A DNA stretch of 64,000 nt from Hymenobacter sp. 5317J-9 (GCF_022921075.1 NZ_CP095050.1:496001-560000); one strand, 5' to 3'; shown: positions 35,129 through 45,041, counted from the first letter of the stretch. The notes: generated by a model not told the origin, from the sequence alone. Numbers and translations: made by a program.

Positions 35129-36151
35129 ATGAACACTCCCGATACGGAACGTTACCCACAAACGCCACCATCCATTGCGCCCTTGCCCGACGCACCCGGC
35201 CGGCCCCGCTGGTCGGTGATGATTCCGGCCTACAACTGCTCAGCCTTCTTGCCCGATGCGCTGAAAAGCGTGCTGGCCCAGGACATGGGCCCGGAGCTGA
35301 TGCAGATAGAGGTGGTGGATGACGCCAGCACCGATGCCGACGTGCAGGCGCTAGTGGAAGCCCACGGCCACGGCCGGGTGAGCTATTTCCGGCAGCCGCG
35401 CAACGTGGGCAGCATCCGCAACTTCGAAACCTGCATCAACCGGGCCCAGGGCCACATCGTCCACATTTTGCACGGCGACGACCGCCTGATGCCCGTGGCG
35501 CCCGGGGCCACTGGGTTTTACCAGAAAATGGACGAGCTGCTGGAACGTTACCCCCAAGCGGGCGCCGCGGCCTGCCACTACGCCTACATCAACGAGGCCG
35601 GGCGGCTGAACGGGATTCCGGCCCGCCTAGCCGAGGAGGACGGTTTGCTGGAGGACTGGCTGCTGCGGCTGGCCAAGCAGCAGCAGCTGCAGTACGCCTG
35701 CACCGTGGTGCGGCGCCGGGTGTATGAGGAGCTGGGCAGCTTTTATGGCAACAGCTACGGCGAGGACTGGGAAATGTGGGTGCGCATTGCCCGGCACTTC
35801 CCCGTGGCCTACACCCCCGACACGCTGGCCCAATACCGGGGCCACGGCCAGTCTATCTCCTGGACCAAGCTCATGTCGGGCGAGTTGGTGACCGACATGG
35901 TGCAGGTAATCGGCCGCATTCAGGAGCACGTGCCGGCGGCGCAGCGCAAGGCGGTGGCCGATTTTTCGGGCAAGTTCTACGCGCACTTCGTCATCACCAC
36001 GGCCTACGAGCTGGCCGAGCGCAGCCAGGACTGGGGCATGGTGTACCGGCTGGTGAAAAAGTCATTGGAGCTGCACCGCGACGCCGCCATGTACCAAAAA
36101 GTGTTTCGAGCCTGGTTTAAGTACCAGCGCACCAAGCTCCTGGCTCGCTGA
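35129..36151 (+). CDS. Glycosyltransferase family 2 (third)
   Basis: A 340-residue GT-A enzyme beginning with a proline-rich 28-residue lead, then WSVMIPAYNCSAFLPDAL and VVDDASTDADV. At the place of the usual DxD it reads HILHGDDRLMP, so the first Asp is replaced by Gly-Asp-Asp; related enzymes with this form exist, so activity is still likely. The start at 35129 is the first ATG before the conserved part; a longer open frame upstream is GC-driven. Confidence 0.88.
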   Translation: MNTPDTERYPQTPPSIAPLPDAPGRPRWSVMIPAYNCSAFLPDALKSVLAQDMGPELMQIEVVDDASTDADVQALVEAHGHGRVSYFRQPRNVGSIRNFETCINRAQGHIVHILHGDDRLMPVAPGATGFYQKMDELLERYPQAGAAACHYAYINEAGRLNGIPARLAEEDGLLEDWLLRLAKQQQLQYACTVVRRRVYEELGSFYGNSYGEDWEMWVRIARHFPVAYTPDTLAQYRGHGQSISWTKLMSGELVTDMVQVIGRIQEHVPAAQRKAVADFSGKFYAHFVITTAYELAERSQDWGMVYRLVKKSLELHRDAAMYQKVFRAWFKYQRTKLLAR

Positions 36152-36221
36152 GGCCCGACCACGCTGTTGCGCAACCTGTGCCGGCGTTCTCCTTGCATTT
36201 CTTTGCTCAGCTGCTCCGGCT

Positions 36222-37202
36222 ATGAAAGTTTCCTTCACCATTTGCTCGAACAATTACCTCGGCTCGGCCGCGGTGCTGGTCGACTCCTTTAAGCGGCATC
36301 ACCCCGACTTTGAGGTGTATATCGGGCTTGTCGACCTGCTTTCTGACCAGGTGGACTACCCAGCGCTGGGCTGCACGGTGCTGCCCGTCACCGACATTGC
36401 CATGCCCGACCCGCGGGAGCTGAGCCGGAAATTCGACATCATCGAGCTCAGCACCACGGCCAAGCCGTACTACTTCCAGCACTTCTTTTTTCAGCTGGGC
36501 GCCACCCAGGCCATCTACCTCGACCCCGACATCGAGGTGTTTGCGCCCTTGGCCGCCGTGCAACAAGGTCTGGCGCAGGCCATGATTACGCTGACGCCCC
36601 ACATGCTCACGCCCGTCGATGACGAGTTCTGGCCCAACGACGTGCACATTTTGCCCACCGGCGTGTTCAACCTGGGGTTTGTAGCGCTGGCCCGGCACCC
36701 GCAGCTGGCCTTTTTTCTGGATTGGTGGGCCGACCGCTGCCTGCAGTACGGCTTTCGCAACGCCAAAGAAGGCCTGTTCTACGACCAGGTCTGGATGAAC
36801 TATGTCCCCACATTCTTTGAGTCATACTACATCATCCGCGATGCCGGTTACAACGTGGCCAACTGGAACCTGCACGAGCGCACGCTGCACCGCGATTCCG
36901 CCGGCAAGTGGTGGGTGAACGGAGGTGCCGAGCTGGCGTTTTTCCACTTCAGCCACTACAACATCAAGGCGCCGGACGTCATCAGCTCCTACCACAACCG
37001 GTTCACCTTTGCCAACCGGCCCGACCTGCTGCCGCTGTTCATCGAATATCGCCAGCAAGTGCTGGGCCACCGCGGCGAATTTCTGAAAACCCTGAAACCC
37101 TACTACGGCGAACTGCACCGGCAGGCCCTCAAGCCCAATTACCGTAGTTACACCGATGTGAAGCGCAGAGTGTTGCGCCGCCTGCGGGCTCTGCTCGATT
37201 AA
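36222..37202 (+). CDS. Glycosyltransferase, GT8-like
   Basis: A 326-residue GT-A enzyme unlike the GT2 proteins around it. It opens with SFTICSNNYLGSAAVLVDSF and carries AIYLDPDIEVFAPL, a DxD motif of the kind found in GT8 and related retaining enzymes, then GVFNLGFVAL and FYDQVWMNYVP, which match sugar-acceptor segments of that group. The C-terminal 40 residues are basic and may touch the membrane. It stands 70 bases after the previous gene. Confidence 0.8.
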   Translation: MKVSFTICSNNYLGSAAVLVDSFKRHHPDFEVYIGLVDLLSDQVDYPALGCTVLPVTDIAMPDPRELSRKFDIIELSTTAKPYYFQHFFFQLGATQAIYLDPDIEVFAPLAAVQQGLAQAMITLTPHMLTPVDDEFWPNDVHILPTGVFNLGFVALARHPQLAFFLDWWADRCLQYGFRNAKEGLFYDQVWMNYVPTFFESYYIIRDAGYNVANWNLHERTLHRDSAGKWWVNGGAELAFFHFSHYNIKAPDVISSYHNRFTFANRPDLLPLFIEYRQQVLGHRGEFLKTLKPYYGELHRQALKPNYRSYTDVKRRVLRRLRALLD

Positions 37203-37326
37203 GTTTTCCCCCACGGTGCCGCGTACCAACCAAGTCTGAAAGCGTTGCGCATTTGTTGCTATATTCTGCATAAATACGTGCCTTTGCTTGCGTTTAATGA
37301 AATATATTTGAGTTGTAGTTGCAATT

Positions 37327-38409
37327 ATGCCAGAGAATAAGCTGGGTCTTTCTTTCCTTCTGTGCACCTACAATGGTGCGCCGCGGCTAGCAGAAACGCT
37401 GGCCTGTCTGGCTGCGCAGGAAAACCCGGCGGGCATTGCGTGGGAAATCATTTTTGTGGACAACGCCAGCACCGACAGCAGCGCCCAACTGGCGCGCGAG
37501 GCCTGGGAGGCGTTAGGAGCGCCCGCTCCGCTGCGGCAGCTGCACGAGTCCCGGCCGGGCTACAAAGTGGCCATGCAGCGCGCCATCGATGAGGTGCAGT
37601 ACCGCTACGCCTGCATCGTCGACGACGACAACCGGCTGGCCCCCAATTATATGCGCATCGGTGTGGAATTGCTGGAAGCCCACCCGCAAATTGGGATTCT
37701 GGGCGGGCCCAACACGGCTACCTTCGAGGGCGAGGCCCCAGCGTGGTTTGCGGCCTTTCAGCACTGCTACGCCTCGGGGCCGCAGCTCGACCGCGTGGGC
37801 GGGGCCTTTGCGCCGCTGGCCGACGGGGCGGTGGGCCGCAACGTGCTGTGGGGCGCTGGCATGCTGGTGCGTGCCGACATCTGGCCGCGGCTGCGGGACG
37901 GCGGGTTTGCCAGCCTGTTTACGGGCCGCCAGGGCGAGGCCAACCTCACCGCCGGTGAAGACGACGAGTTGTGCTACGCCGCCCAGCTGCTGGGCTACGA
38001 GGTGTGGTACTCGTCGCGGCTGCACCTGCGCCACCACATGGCGCCGGCCCGCCTCACCGAGGACTACCGCGACCGGCTTTTCTACGCGTCGGCCCGGGCC
38101 ACGCCCCGCCTCAACGCCTACCGCAACGCCCTGTGGGGCCGGCCCGACGGCTCCGTGCCCGCGAACCTGCTCAAAGACCTGGGCTACGCTGCCTGGGGCG
38201 TGGCCAAAAGCGTGTGCCGGCCAGCCTTTGTGCGCGCCTGGCTCACCAACAACCGACTGCCCCTGATGAACCAGCGCCACGCCTTGGCCGTGATGCGCGA
38301 AATGCTGTGGCACTTCGGCCAGGTGCGGGACTACTACGAGCGGGTGCGGCGCTTCCAGCAGCGCCTGCGCCCCACCCCCGCGGCCCCTAATCGCCTGACG
38401 TATGTATAA
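37327..38409 (+). CDS. Glycosyltransferase family 2 (fourth)
   Basis: A 360-residue enzyme starting LSFLLCTYNGAPRLAETL, with FVDNASTDSS and the metal site CIVDDDNRLAPNYM, then GGPNTATFEGEAPAWF and GEDDELCYAAQLLGYEVWY, a segment usual in enzymes that add sugars to growing chains. The preceding 124-base gap holds TGCCTTTG at 37279, one base off a -7 element. The 3' end overlaps the next gene by eight bases. Confidence 0.9.
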   Translation: MPENKLGLSFLLCTYNGAPRLAETLACLAAQENPAGIAWEIIFVDNASTDSSAQLAREAWEALGAPAPLRQLHESRPGYKVAMQRAIDEVQYRYACIVDDDNRLAPNYMRIGVELLEAHPQIGILGGPNTATFEGEAPAWFAAFQHCYASGPQLDRVGGAFAPLADGAVGRNVLWGAGMLVRADIWPRLRDGGFASLFTGRQGEANLTAGEDDELCYAAQLLGYEVWYSSRLHLRHHMAPARLTEDYRDRLFYASARATPRLNAYRNALWGRPDGSVPANLLKDLGYAAWGVAKSVCRPAFVRAWLTNNRLPLMNQRHALAVMREMLWHFGQVRDYYERVRRFQQRLRPTPAAPNRLTYV

Positions 38410-39523
38410 GCTGATAAAATACGTCGGGGACGCGCTGGTGAACCGAATTGCGCGGGCTTTGCCGGAGTGGCAGGGCGCGGTGGTCGAGGCCACGTTTCCG
38501 GCCCGGGCGGCTTACCGCCCTTCGCCGCCCGCCAACGAGGCCATGCTCACGCGCGCCTTGGTGGCCCGGCTCACGGTGCCGGTGCACTTTCAGCCCTATC
38601 ACATCTACTCGCTGCGCAACGTGCACGTGACCTGGGACGGCGCCGTGTTCAACAACTTTCGGCTTTTTGAGCCCAGCATTGTGCGCCGCCGTTTCCTGAG
38701 CCGGTTTCAGGACACGCTGCTGCTGCGCCAGTGGGTGGGCGAGAAGGTGAAGGTGAGCGGGACCGAAATTGCCGTGTGCCACAACCAGTGGTCGACGGAA
38801 AACTACTACCATTGGCTGATTGACAGCCTGCCCCGCCTGCTGGCGCTGCGCAGCCGCTACCCGGGCATGAAGCTGCTGCTGCCGCGGGTGTCGGCGCTGC
38901 ACCCGGTGCCGGAGTTTATTTCGACCAGCGCCCGCCTGCTGGGCTTCACCGACCACCTGCCCCTCAACCCCCGCCAGATTTTGAGCGCCCAAACCGTGAT
39001 TCTGCCCGACCTCACTGCCACCTCGCTCACCCAGCGCCCCGAGCTGGTGCGGCAGGTGCGCGATGAGCTGCTGGCCGCCCTGTGCCCCGAGCCAGTGCGC
39101 CCGTTCCGGCGGGTGTACGCGGCGCGGGCGGCGGGCTTTCCGCGCAATTTGCTCAACGAGCCGGAGGTGGAAGAGTGGCTGCAGCAAGAGGGCTTCGAAA
39201 AAGTGTATTTTGAGCACCTGAGCCTGCAGGAGCAGGCCAGCCTGATGCGCGAAACGGAAGTGCTGCTGGCCGTGCACGGTGCCAACATGACCAACCTCCT
39301 GTTTCTGCCCGCCACCGCCCGGGTGGTGGAGATTCACAACAAAGAATACAGCGACCCCTGCTACCTGCGGCTGGCATCGTGCATCGGCCTAAAATTCTAC
39401 GTATGCCCCTGCGTGGGCGTCGACGCGCGCCTGCGCAACCAGTCGGACGTACTGGTCGACATTGGGTTGCTGCAGCGCGTTACTTTGCTTGCGCTGTCCA
39501 GCACCCGCGAAATGTTGGCCTGA
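38402..39523 (+). CDS. Glycosyltransferase family 61
   Basis: A 373-residue enzyme of the GT61 (formerly DUF563) family. Signature stretches are NYYHWLIDSLPRLLALRSRYP in the middle (only part is decisive: NYYHW and DSLPRL), RRVYAARA, and LLAVHGANMTNLLFLP near the C-terminus, where the HGA motif is expected. In bacteria these act in capsule or lipopolysaccharide synthesis. Its start overlaps the end of the GT2 gene, so the pair is translationally coupled. Confidence 0.9.
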   Translation: MYKLIKYVGDALVNRIARALPEWQGAVVEATFPARAAYRPSPPANEAMLTRALVARLTVPVHFQPYHIYSLRNVHVTWDGAVFNNFRLFEPSIVRRRFLSRFQDTLLLRQWVGEKVKVSGTEIAVCHNQWSTENYYHWLIDSLPRLLALRSRYPGMKLLLPRVSALHPVPEFISTSARLLGFTDHLPLNPRQILSAQTVILPDLTATSLTQRPELVRQVRDELLAALCPEPVRPFRRVYAARAAGFPRNLLNEPEVEEWLQQEGFEKVYFEHLSLQEQASLMRETEVLLAVHGANMTNLLFLPATARVVEIHNKEYSDPCYLRLASCIGLKFYVCPCVGVDARLRNQSDVLVDIGLLQRVTLLALSSTREMLA

Positions 39524-39594
39524 GCACCCCGCTGCCCCGTGCCTTGTCCGGGCCGGCCAATGGGCCAAGTTGCCCCGAACCACTTCATCCCTAC

Positions 39595-40494
39595 GTGAAT
39601 ACAGACCTCCGCACGCCCCCGGCACCTGCGCGCGCCGCTGCCGCCGAAGACCCCGCCGACCAGTGGACCGAAATCATTGAGCCGCAGCAGGGCCTGTTCC
39701 AGCTGGGGCTGGCGGCCGTGTGGCGCTACCGCGACCTGGTAATGCTGTTTGTGCGCCGCGATTTTGTGGCTTCTTACAAGCAGACCATTCTGGGGCCCAT
39801 CTGGATAGTGGCGCAGCCGTTGCTCACCACGCTCATGTACCTGGTCATTTTCGGCAACATCGCCCGGCTCTCAACCGACGGCCTGCCGGCGCTGCTGTTT
39901 TACCTCTCGGGCGTCACCATCTGGAACTACTTTGCCCAAACCCTGACCGCCACGGCAGCCGTTTTCCGCGACAACGCGGCCATTTTCGGCAAGGTGTACT
40001 TCCCGCGGCTGGCCATGCCGCTGTCCATCGTACTGTCCAACCTCATTCGTTTTGCCGTGCAGTTTGCGCTGTTTCTGGCGGTATGGGGCTACTATTGGCT
40101 GACTACCCGCACGGTGCATCCTAATGCCTACCTGCTGCTGCTGCCCGTGCTGGTGGCGCTCATGGGCCTGCTTTCGTTGGGCATCGGCATGATTTTCAGC
40201 GCGCTCACTACCAAGTACCGCGACCTGGCCGTGCTGCTCGGCTTTGGCATTCAGCTGGCCATGTACGCCAGCCCGGTCATCTACCCCGTGTCGAGCGTGC
40301 CGGCGCACTACCGGTGGCTGTTGCAAGCCAACCCCATCACGCCCATCATCGAAACGCTGCGCTACGGCTTTCTGGGCTCGGGCACGTTTAGCTGGCACGG
40401 CCTGGCGCTGAGCGCGTTGCTGACCGTCGTCATCCTGCTGCTCGGCATCGTTATTTTCAATCGCACGCAGCGGAGCTTCACCGATACCGTGTAG
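39595..40494 (+). CDS. wzm: ABC transporter permease for surface polysaccharide export (Wzm-like)
   Basis: The membrane half of the polysaccharide exporter, partner of the ATPase at 30711. The 299-residue product has a cytoplasmic lead of about 40 residues, the family motif VRRDFVASYKQTILGPIW, and six hydrophobic segments, with PVIYPVSSVP and LQANPITPIIETLRYGFLG between the last ones. No ATG is near; the GTG at 39595 (MNTDLRTPP) is the best start and a longer open frame upstream overlaps the GT61 gene. It closes the cluster, followed by a convergent gene. Confidence 0.92.
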   Translation: MNTDLRTPPAPARAAAAEDPADQWTEIIEPQQGLFQLGLAAVWRYRDLVMLFVRRDFVASYKQTILGPIWIVAQPLLTTLMYLVIFGNIARLSTDGLPALLFYLSGVTIWNYFAQTLTATAAVFRDNAAIFGKVYFPRLAMPLSIVLSNLIRFAVQFALFLAVWGYYWLTTRTVHPNAYLLLLPVLVALMGLLSLGIGMIFSALTTKYRDLAVLLGFGIQLAMYASPVIYPVSSVPAHYRWLLQANPITPIIETLRYGFLGSGTFSWHGLALSALLTVVILLLGIVIFNRTQRSFTDTV

Positions 40495-40517
40495 CGTCAT
40501 CGGAACTGGCCCAACGC

Positions 40518-40970
40518 CTAGCCGTAGGGATTGGCTTGCTTGATTTCCAGCCACCGGTCGGGCCGGTCCAGCGCCTGGTAGCCAAATTGTTGGTAAAGCG
40601 TGTGGGCGTCGTAGGTGGCCAGCAGGTGGCGGCGCAGGTTCTGCAGGTCGGGGTGGGCCTGCATCCGGCTCACCAGCCATTTGGAGAGGCCCCGGCCGCG
40701 GTGCGCGGGCAGCACAAACACGTCGCAGAGCCAGGCAAACGTGGCCCGGTCGGTCACCACGCGGCAGAAGCCGGCCTGGCTGCCATCGGGCGCATACAGG
40801 CCGAAATTGAGGGAGTGGGCAATGGCGCGCTCCACGGTGGCCCGCGGAATGTGCCGGGCCCAGTACGATTCCTCGCTCAGCCACCGGTGCACGGCGGCCA
40901 CGTCGAGCCGGGCCGGGTCGGTGCTGAGGGAGTAGCCATCGGGCCGCGTTTCGGTGATGAAGTTAGGCAT
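40518..40970 (-). CDS. GNAT family N-acetyltransferase
   Basis: A 150-residue acetyl-CoA-dependent acyltransferase. The acetyl-CoA binding motif is VLPAHRGRGLSKWLV, followed by LLATYDAHTLYQQFGYQ, which is the usual last strand and helix. The substrate is unknown. It converges on wzm with only 23 bases between the stops. The ATG at 40970 gives MPNFITET; a TTG nine bases upstream is less likely. Confidence 0.9.
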   Translation of the reverse strand: MPNFITETRPDGYSLSTDPARLDVAAVHRWLSEESYWARHIPRATVERAIAHSLNFGLYAPDGSQAGFCRVVTDRATFAWLCDVFVLPAHRGRGLSKWLVSRMQAHPDLQNLRRHLLATYDAHTLYQQFGYQALDRPDRWLEIKQANPYG

Positions 40971-41116
40971 GAGCGGCAAAATGTGATGAGGGCAGGGAAG
41001 GCCGCAAGCTACAAACTCGTGGCCGTTGGCGGCGGTTGCACATCCGGAATCCGGACTGTCTCGTTAACAACTTCAGAGCCTTCACCTTCTACTGCTCACC
41101 GTATTACTCCACTACT

Positions 41117-42517
41117 ATGAAAACGCTACGCTTTGCTGTGCTGGCCGTCTGGGCCGGCGCGGCGCCCCTGGCGGCGGCTGGGCAAGCGCCCGCGCTCAGC
41201 ACCTTTGCCGTGGGCGGCACCACGGTCACGGTATCGGCCGTGGCCACCAACCTCGACATCGTGTGGGAGTTGGTGTGGGGCCCCGACAATTTTCTGTGGG
41301 CCACCGAGCGCTACGGCCGCATCAGCCGCATCAATCCGGCCACGGGGCAGGTGCTGCCGCTCCTCACGCTGCCCGATGTGACGGCGGTGGGCGAAAGCGG
41401 CCTGCTGGGCATGGCGCTGCACCCGCAGTTTTCCACCTCGCCTTACGTGTATGTGGTGTATAACTACACCGATGCCGGCGGGCTCAAGGAGAAAGTGGTG
41501 CGCTACACCTACTCGGCCACGGCCAATACCCTGACGGCCCCGCTCGTGCTGCTGGGCGGCATCACGGCCTTCAACACGCACAGCGGCTCGCGCCTGCTCA
41601 TCCTGCCCGACCTCACGCTGCTCGTTACCACCGGCGATGCCTCCCAGGCGTCGTTGGCTCAAAACCCGGCCTCGCTCAACGGCAAAATCCTGCGCATGAA
41701 CCTCGATGGCACCGTGCCGGCCGACAACCCCACGCCCAACAGCTTGGTGTACACGCTGGGCCACCGCAACCCGCAGGGGCTGGTGCGCCTGCCCAACGGC
41801 AACCTCTACAGTTCGGAGCACGGCCCCAACAACGACGATGAAATAAACAAGATTGAGGCCGGCCGTAACTACGGCTGGCCCGACGTGGAAGGCTATTGCG
41901 ACCTCACCGCCGAAAGAACCTTTTGCGCCGCCAACAACGTGCGCGAGCCGCTCTATACCTGGACGCCCACCATTGCGCCCGGCGGGTTGGCCTACTACGA
42001 CCACCCGGCCATCCCTGGCTGGCGCGGCAGCTTGCTGCTGGCCGTGCTCAAAGGCCAGCGCCTGCTGCAGCTGCCGCTTGATGCGGCCGGCGCCGCCATT
42101 ACCGGGCCCACCGATTACCTGGCGGGGCAGTTTGGCCGGCTGCGCGCCATTTGCGTGTCGCCCGCCGGCAAAGTGTATGTAGGGACCAGCAACCTGCGTG
42201 GCCAGATAGGCAACCCTGCCGCCACCGACGACCGGGTTTTAGTGCTCGAAAACCGCTCGTTTGTGTCCGGCACGCGTGCTGCGGCCGGCTTCTCTTTTGA
42301 CGTGTATCCCAACCCGGCCAGCCGCACGGCCACCGTGCGCCTGCCCGCCGGGGCCCGCCTCACTACTGTCCGTGACGTACTCGGCCGGGCCGTTATCACT
42401 GTGCCGGTTGGCACGCCGGCGGTCACCCTGGACCTGCGCGCGTTGCCGGCCGGCACCTACCTGGTCGAGGCCGACGGACCTGCCGGCCGCGCCACGCGCA
42501 AGCTGGTAGTGGAATAA
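41117..42517 (+). CDS. Secreted glucose/sorbosone dehydrogenase-like protein, T9SS sorted
   Basis: A 466-residue exported protein. A signal peptide (about 1-22) is followed by a six-bladed propeller of the glucose/sorbosone dehydrogenase family: WELVWGPDNFLWATER, GESGLLGMALHPQF, the active-site His in FNTHSGSRLL, GHRNPQGLVRLPNG and SSEHGPNNDDEIN. These enzymes bind PQQ and calcium and oxidise aldoses. The last 80 residues form a type A T9SS sorting domain (FDVYPNPASRTATVRLP), so the enzyme works at the cell surface or outside. The long open frame before the ATG has no signal and is left out. Confidence 0.9.
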   Translation: MKTLRFAVLAVWAGAAPLAAAGQAPALSTFAVGGTTVTVSAVATNLDIVWELVWGPDNFLWATERYGRISRINPATGQVLPLLTLPDVTAVGESGLLGMALHPQFSTSPYVYVVYNYTDAGGLKEKVVRYTYSATANTLTAPLVLLGGITAFNTHSGSRLLILPDLTLLVTTGDASQASLAQNPASLNGKILRMNLDGTVPADNPTPNSLVYTLGHRNPQGLVRLPNGNLYSSEHGPNNDDEINKIEAGRNYGWPDVEGYCDLTAERTFCAANNVREPLYTWTPTIAPGGLAYYDHPAIPGWRGSLLLAVLKGQRLLQLPLDAAGAAITGPTDYLAGQFGRLRAICVSPAGKVYVGTSNLRGQIGNPAATDDRVLVLENRSFVSGTRAAAGFSFDVYPNPASRTATVRLPAGARLTTVRDVLGRAVITVPVGTPAVTLDLRALPAGTYLVEADGPAGRATRKLVVE

Positions 42518-42546
42518 CCACCGCAGTTCTTACTACCCCCACACAA

Positions 42547-42576
42547 AAAAAGCCCCGGCACTCGCCGGGGCTTTTT
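42547..42576. terminator. Two-way terminator between convergent genes
   Basis: AAAAAGCCCCGGC pairs with GCCGGGGCTTTTT over a four-base loop, with A and T runs at both ends. It serves the dehydrogenase gene on the plus strand and the surface-protein gene on the minus strand. Confidence 0.9.
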
Positions 42577-42596
42577 GGGGTAAAGCAGCGCGGAGG

Positions 42597-45041
42597 CTAT
42601 TCCAGCACCACCTTGCGGGTGAGCACCTGTTCGCCCATGGTCACGCGCAGCGTGTAGAGGCCGGCGGCCAGGTGGCGGGTCGAAAGCGTCTGCTCAGCAG
42701 TGCCGTTCAGGGCCTGGGTGCGCACGGTCTGACCCAGCGCATTCAGCAGCGTAGCCTGGCCAGCGCCCGTGGGGCCGCTCAGGCGCAGCGTGAGCTGGCC
42801 GGTGTTGCTCGGGTTGGGGTACACCAGCAGCGCTTCGGTATCGGCCTGGGCGCGGGTGGCCGTGGGCGTGCCGGCAATGGTGAAGGTGCCGGGGGCGTCG
42901 GAGCTGCCGTAGCCGCTGATGGCCACGTAGTAGCGCGTGCCCACCGTCAGGCCCGTGATGTTGATGGGGCCCACGTTCTGGTTGTTGCCGGGGCCAGCCT
43001 GGCAGAACACCTGCGTGAACGGACCCGCCGAGCAGCTCGGCGACGTGTACACGCGCACCGAGCCGGCGGCCGTGCCCGTGACGGTCATGGCGCGGGTGGC
43101 GGCGGTGGCGGTGAAGGCGTACCATACGTCCTTAGGTACGGCGGCCGGCGCGCAAGCCGGAATGTTGATGCCGTTCTGGAGGCTGGTGGTGGCGCCCACG
43201 TTGGAACCCGTGATGGTGGTGGTGCCCAGCGTGATGGCACCGCAGGGCTCGTCGTTGGCCGGGGCCGTGAGCGGCGTGGTGAAGCAGATGGGGCCTACAA
43301 ACGTGCTGCTGCCGTTGGTGGAGCCGCAGTTCTGGCGCACGTAGAAGCAGTAGGTGGTGCTGGGGGTGAGGCCGGTGAGCGTGGTGGTGGTGCCCGAAAT
43401 GTTGGTTACTGAAGTACCGGTGCCTGGCGTAAAGCCCTGCGGGCCATACTCAACATCGTAGGTGCCGGGCGTGCCGGCGGGCGCCACCCACGTCAGCTGG
43501 GCCGTGGTGTTGGTGAGGTTGCCGGCGGCGGGGCCGGTGGGCACCGCGCAGTTCGAGGGCGAGGTGGCGCACAGGCCAATGGGGCCAAACGTGTCGTTGC
43601 CGTACTCCCATACCCGTACGTAGAGCACTTCGCCCGGCGTGCGGCCCGTCAGGGCGATGAGCGAAAACAGGCCGTTCTGGCTGTCGTCGTCGTCGCACTC
43701 AATCTGGTTGAGGGTGGTGCAGGTGCCCGAGTACACGGCCATGCCGGTGTCGGTAACGGGGCCGCCCGTGCCCGAGGTTTCGAGCGTCACGGTGCCCGTG
43801 GCCGGTACCGTCACCTTAAACCAGATGTCGCCGCCCTGGTAGTCGGCCGTGCCGCCGCCGGTGGTGCAGTTCGTCGGAGCCGGGGCGCCCGTCGAAGCCG
43901 TGGCGGCCGTGTTGTTGCCCACGGTGGGCGCCGTGCAGCCCCCAAACTGAACGGGCACGTTGATGGCGCCGGCGCAGTCGTCGTTGGCGGGCGCCACAGC
44001 GGCCGTCGTGAAGCTGCCTGCGCTGGAGCGGGTGCTATTGCCGGCCGTGCCGCCGCAGTTTTGCGTCACGTAGAACTGGTAGCCCGTCAGGGGCGTCAGG
44101 CCGGTGAGGGTGAACGTGGTGCCGGTGGCCGTGGCCGTCGAGTACACGTTGGTGGACGAAGCCGGCAAAGCCGGGTTGAAGCCCGTGGGGCCGTACAGAA
44201 TGGTGAAGGGGCCCGCCGGCGTGTTGGATACCCCGTAGGTCAGCACCGCCGAGTTGCTGGTCACGGTAGCGGCCAAGTTGCGCGGAGCGGGGCAGGCCGC
44301 GGGTGCGGCTGGCGTGAAGGTGTAGGTCTGGCCGGCAGCCGGCACCGTGGCAATGTTGCTGGTTTCGGTGGTAGAGCTAGCCACTGGCGCCGTGCTCGTG
44401 TTGTTCAGCGACAGGAACGAGCCGCTGCCGGTGCCTGCGCCGGCTAGGCCGATGGAGGCCGTGCTGGTGATAGCCGCCGGCTCGGGGCGATATACAAAGC
44501 GAACTAGGTTGGTGCCTTCCACCAGCTGCACTTGGAACGACAGCTGTGGGGCCGATGTAGCGCTGTGCTGGCGCCAGTTCAGCCACTGAAAAGTGAAGAC
44601 GCGGCTACCGGCCGTGCCCGTGGTCTGGTACGAAGCTGTGCCGTTGACGCCGTCTAGGTCGTCCCAGTACGGCGCCACCATGGGCCGCGAAGCTGCGCTC
44701 ACCGTGGCCAGGGCGTTGCTGTAGGCCGCCGTGCCATTGGCAGGGGCCGAGGAGTTAAAGGAAATCCAGCCGTTGGAGTTGGCGTACACCTGCGTGTACG
44801 TAACGCCGTCAAACACAAAGTTGAAGCCCAGCGGAATGGCTCCGGTAATGGCGTCGTCGGAGTTGATGGTGGTTACGGCCGTGGCCGTAGCGGGCAATGG
44901 CGTAAACGTGCCCGCGCTGGCCGCAAGGGTATACGTATCAACGGTCTGGGCCAGGGTGGGCCGGTTAAGCAGCAGCGCCGCCAGCAAGAGCAGCGCCCAG
45001 CCCAAAGGCCCGCGCCGCCGCGCATGTAAAGATGTATTCAT
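42597..45041 (-). CDS. Large secreted protein with fibronectin type III and PPC-like domains, T9SS sorted
   Basis: An 814-residue exported protein. After a signal peptide (about 1-34) comes a jelly-roll domain opening with SAGTFTPLPATATAV and GVTYTQVYANSNGWISF, then fibronectin type III domains (CPAPRNLAATVTSN, NCAVPTGPAAGNLTN) alternating with PPC-like beta-sandwiches (GDIWFKVTVPATGTVTLETS and DVWYAFTATAATRAMTV), and finally a type A sorting domain (LLVYPNPSNTGQLTLRL). Such proteins are adhesins or carriers of secreted enzymes; no enzyme domain is visible. The start was set by the signal peptide. It is divergent from the gene at 45589. Confidence 0.87.
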   Translation of the reverse strand: MNTSLHARRRGPLGWALLLLAALLLNRPTLAQTVDTYTLAASAGTFTPLPATATAVTTINSDDAITGAIPLGFNFVFDGVTYTQVYANSNGWISFNSSAPANGTAAYSNALATVSAASRPMVAPYWDDLDGVNGTASYQTTGTAGSRVFTFQWLNWRQHSATSAPQLSFQVQLVEGTNLVRFVYRPEPAAITSTASIGLAGAGTGSGSFLSLNNTSTAPVASSTTETSNIATVPAAGQTYTFTPAAPAACPAPRNLAATVTSNSAVLTYGVSNTPAGPFTILYGPTGFNPALPASSTNVYSTATATGTTFTLTGLTPLTGYQFYVTQNCGGTAGNSTRSSAGSFTTAAVAPANDDCAGAINVPVQFGGCTAPTVGNNTAATASTGAPAPTNCTTGGGTADYQGGDIWFKVTVPATGTVTLETSGTGGPVTDTGMAVYSGTCTTLNQIECDDDDSQNGLFSLIALTGRTPGEVLYVRVWEYGNDTFGPIGLCATSPSNCAVPTGPAAGNLTNTTAQLTWVAPAGTPGTYDVEYGPQGFTPGTGTSVTNISGTTTTLTGLTPSTTYCFYVRQNCGSTNGSSTFVGPICFTTPLTAPANDEPCGAITLGTTTITGSNVGATTSLQNGINIPACAPAAVPKDVWYAFTATAATRAMTVTGTAAGSVRVYTSPSCSAGPFTQVFCQAGPGNNQNVGPINITGLTVGTRYYVAISGYGSSDAPGTFTIAGTPTATRAQADTEALLVYPNPSNTGQLTLRLSGPTGAGQATLLNALGQTVRTQALNGTAEQTLSTRHLAAGLYTLRVTMGEQVLTRKVVLE

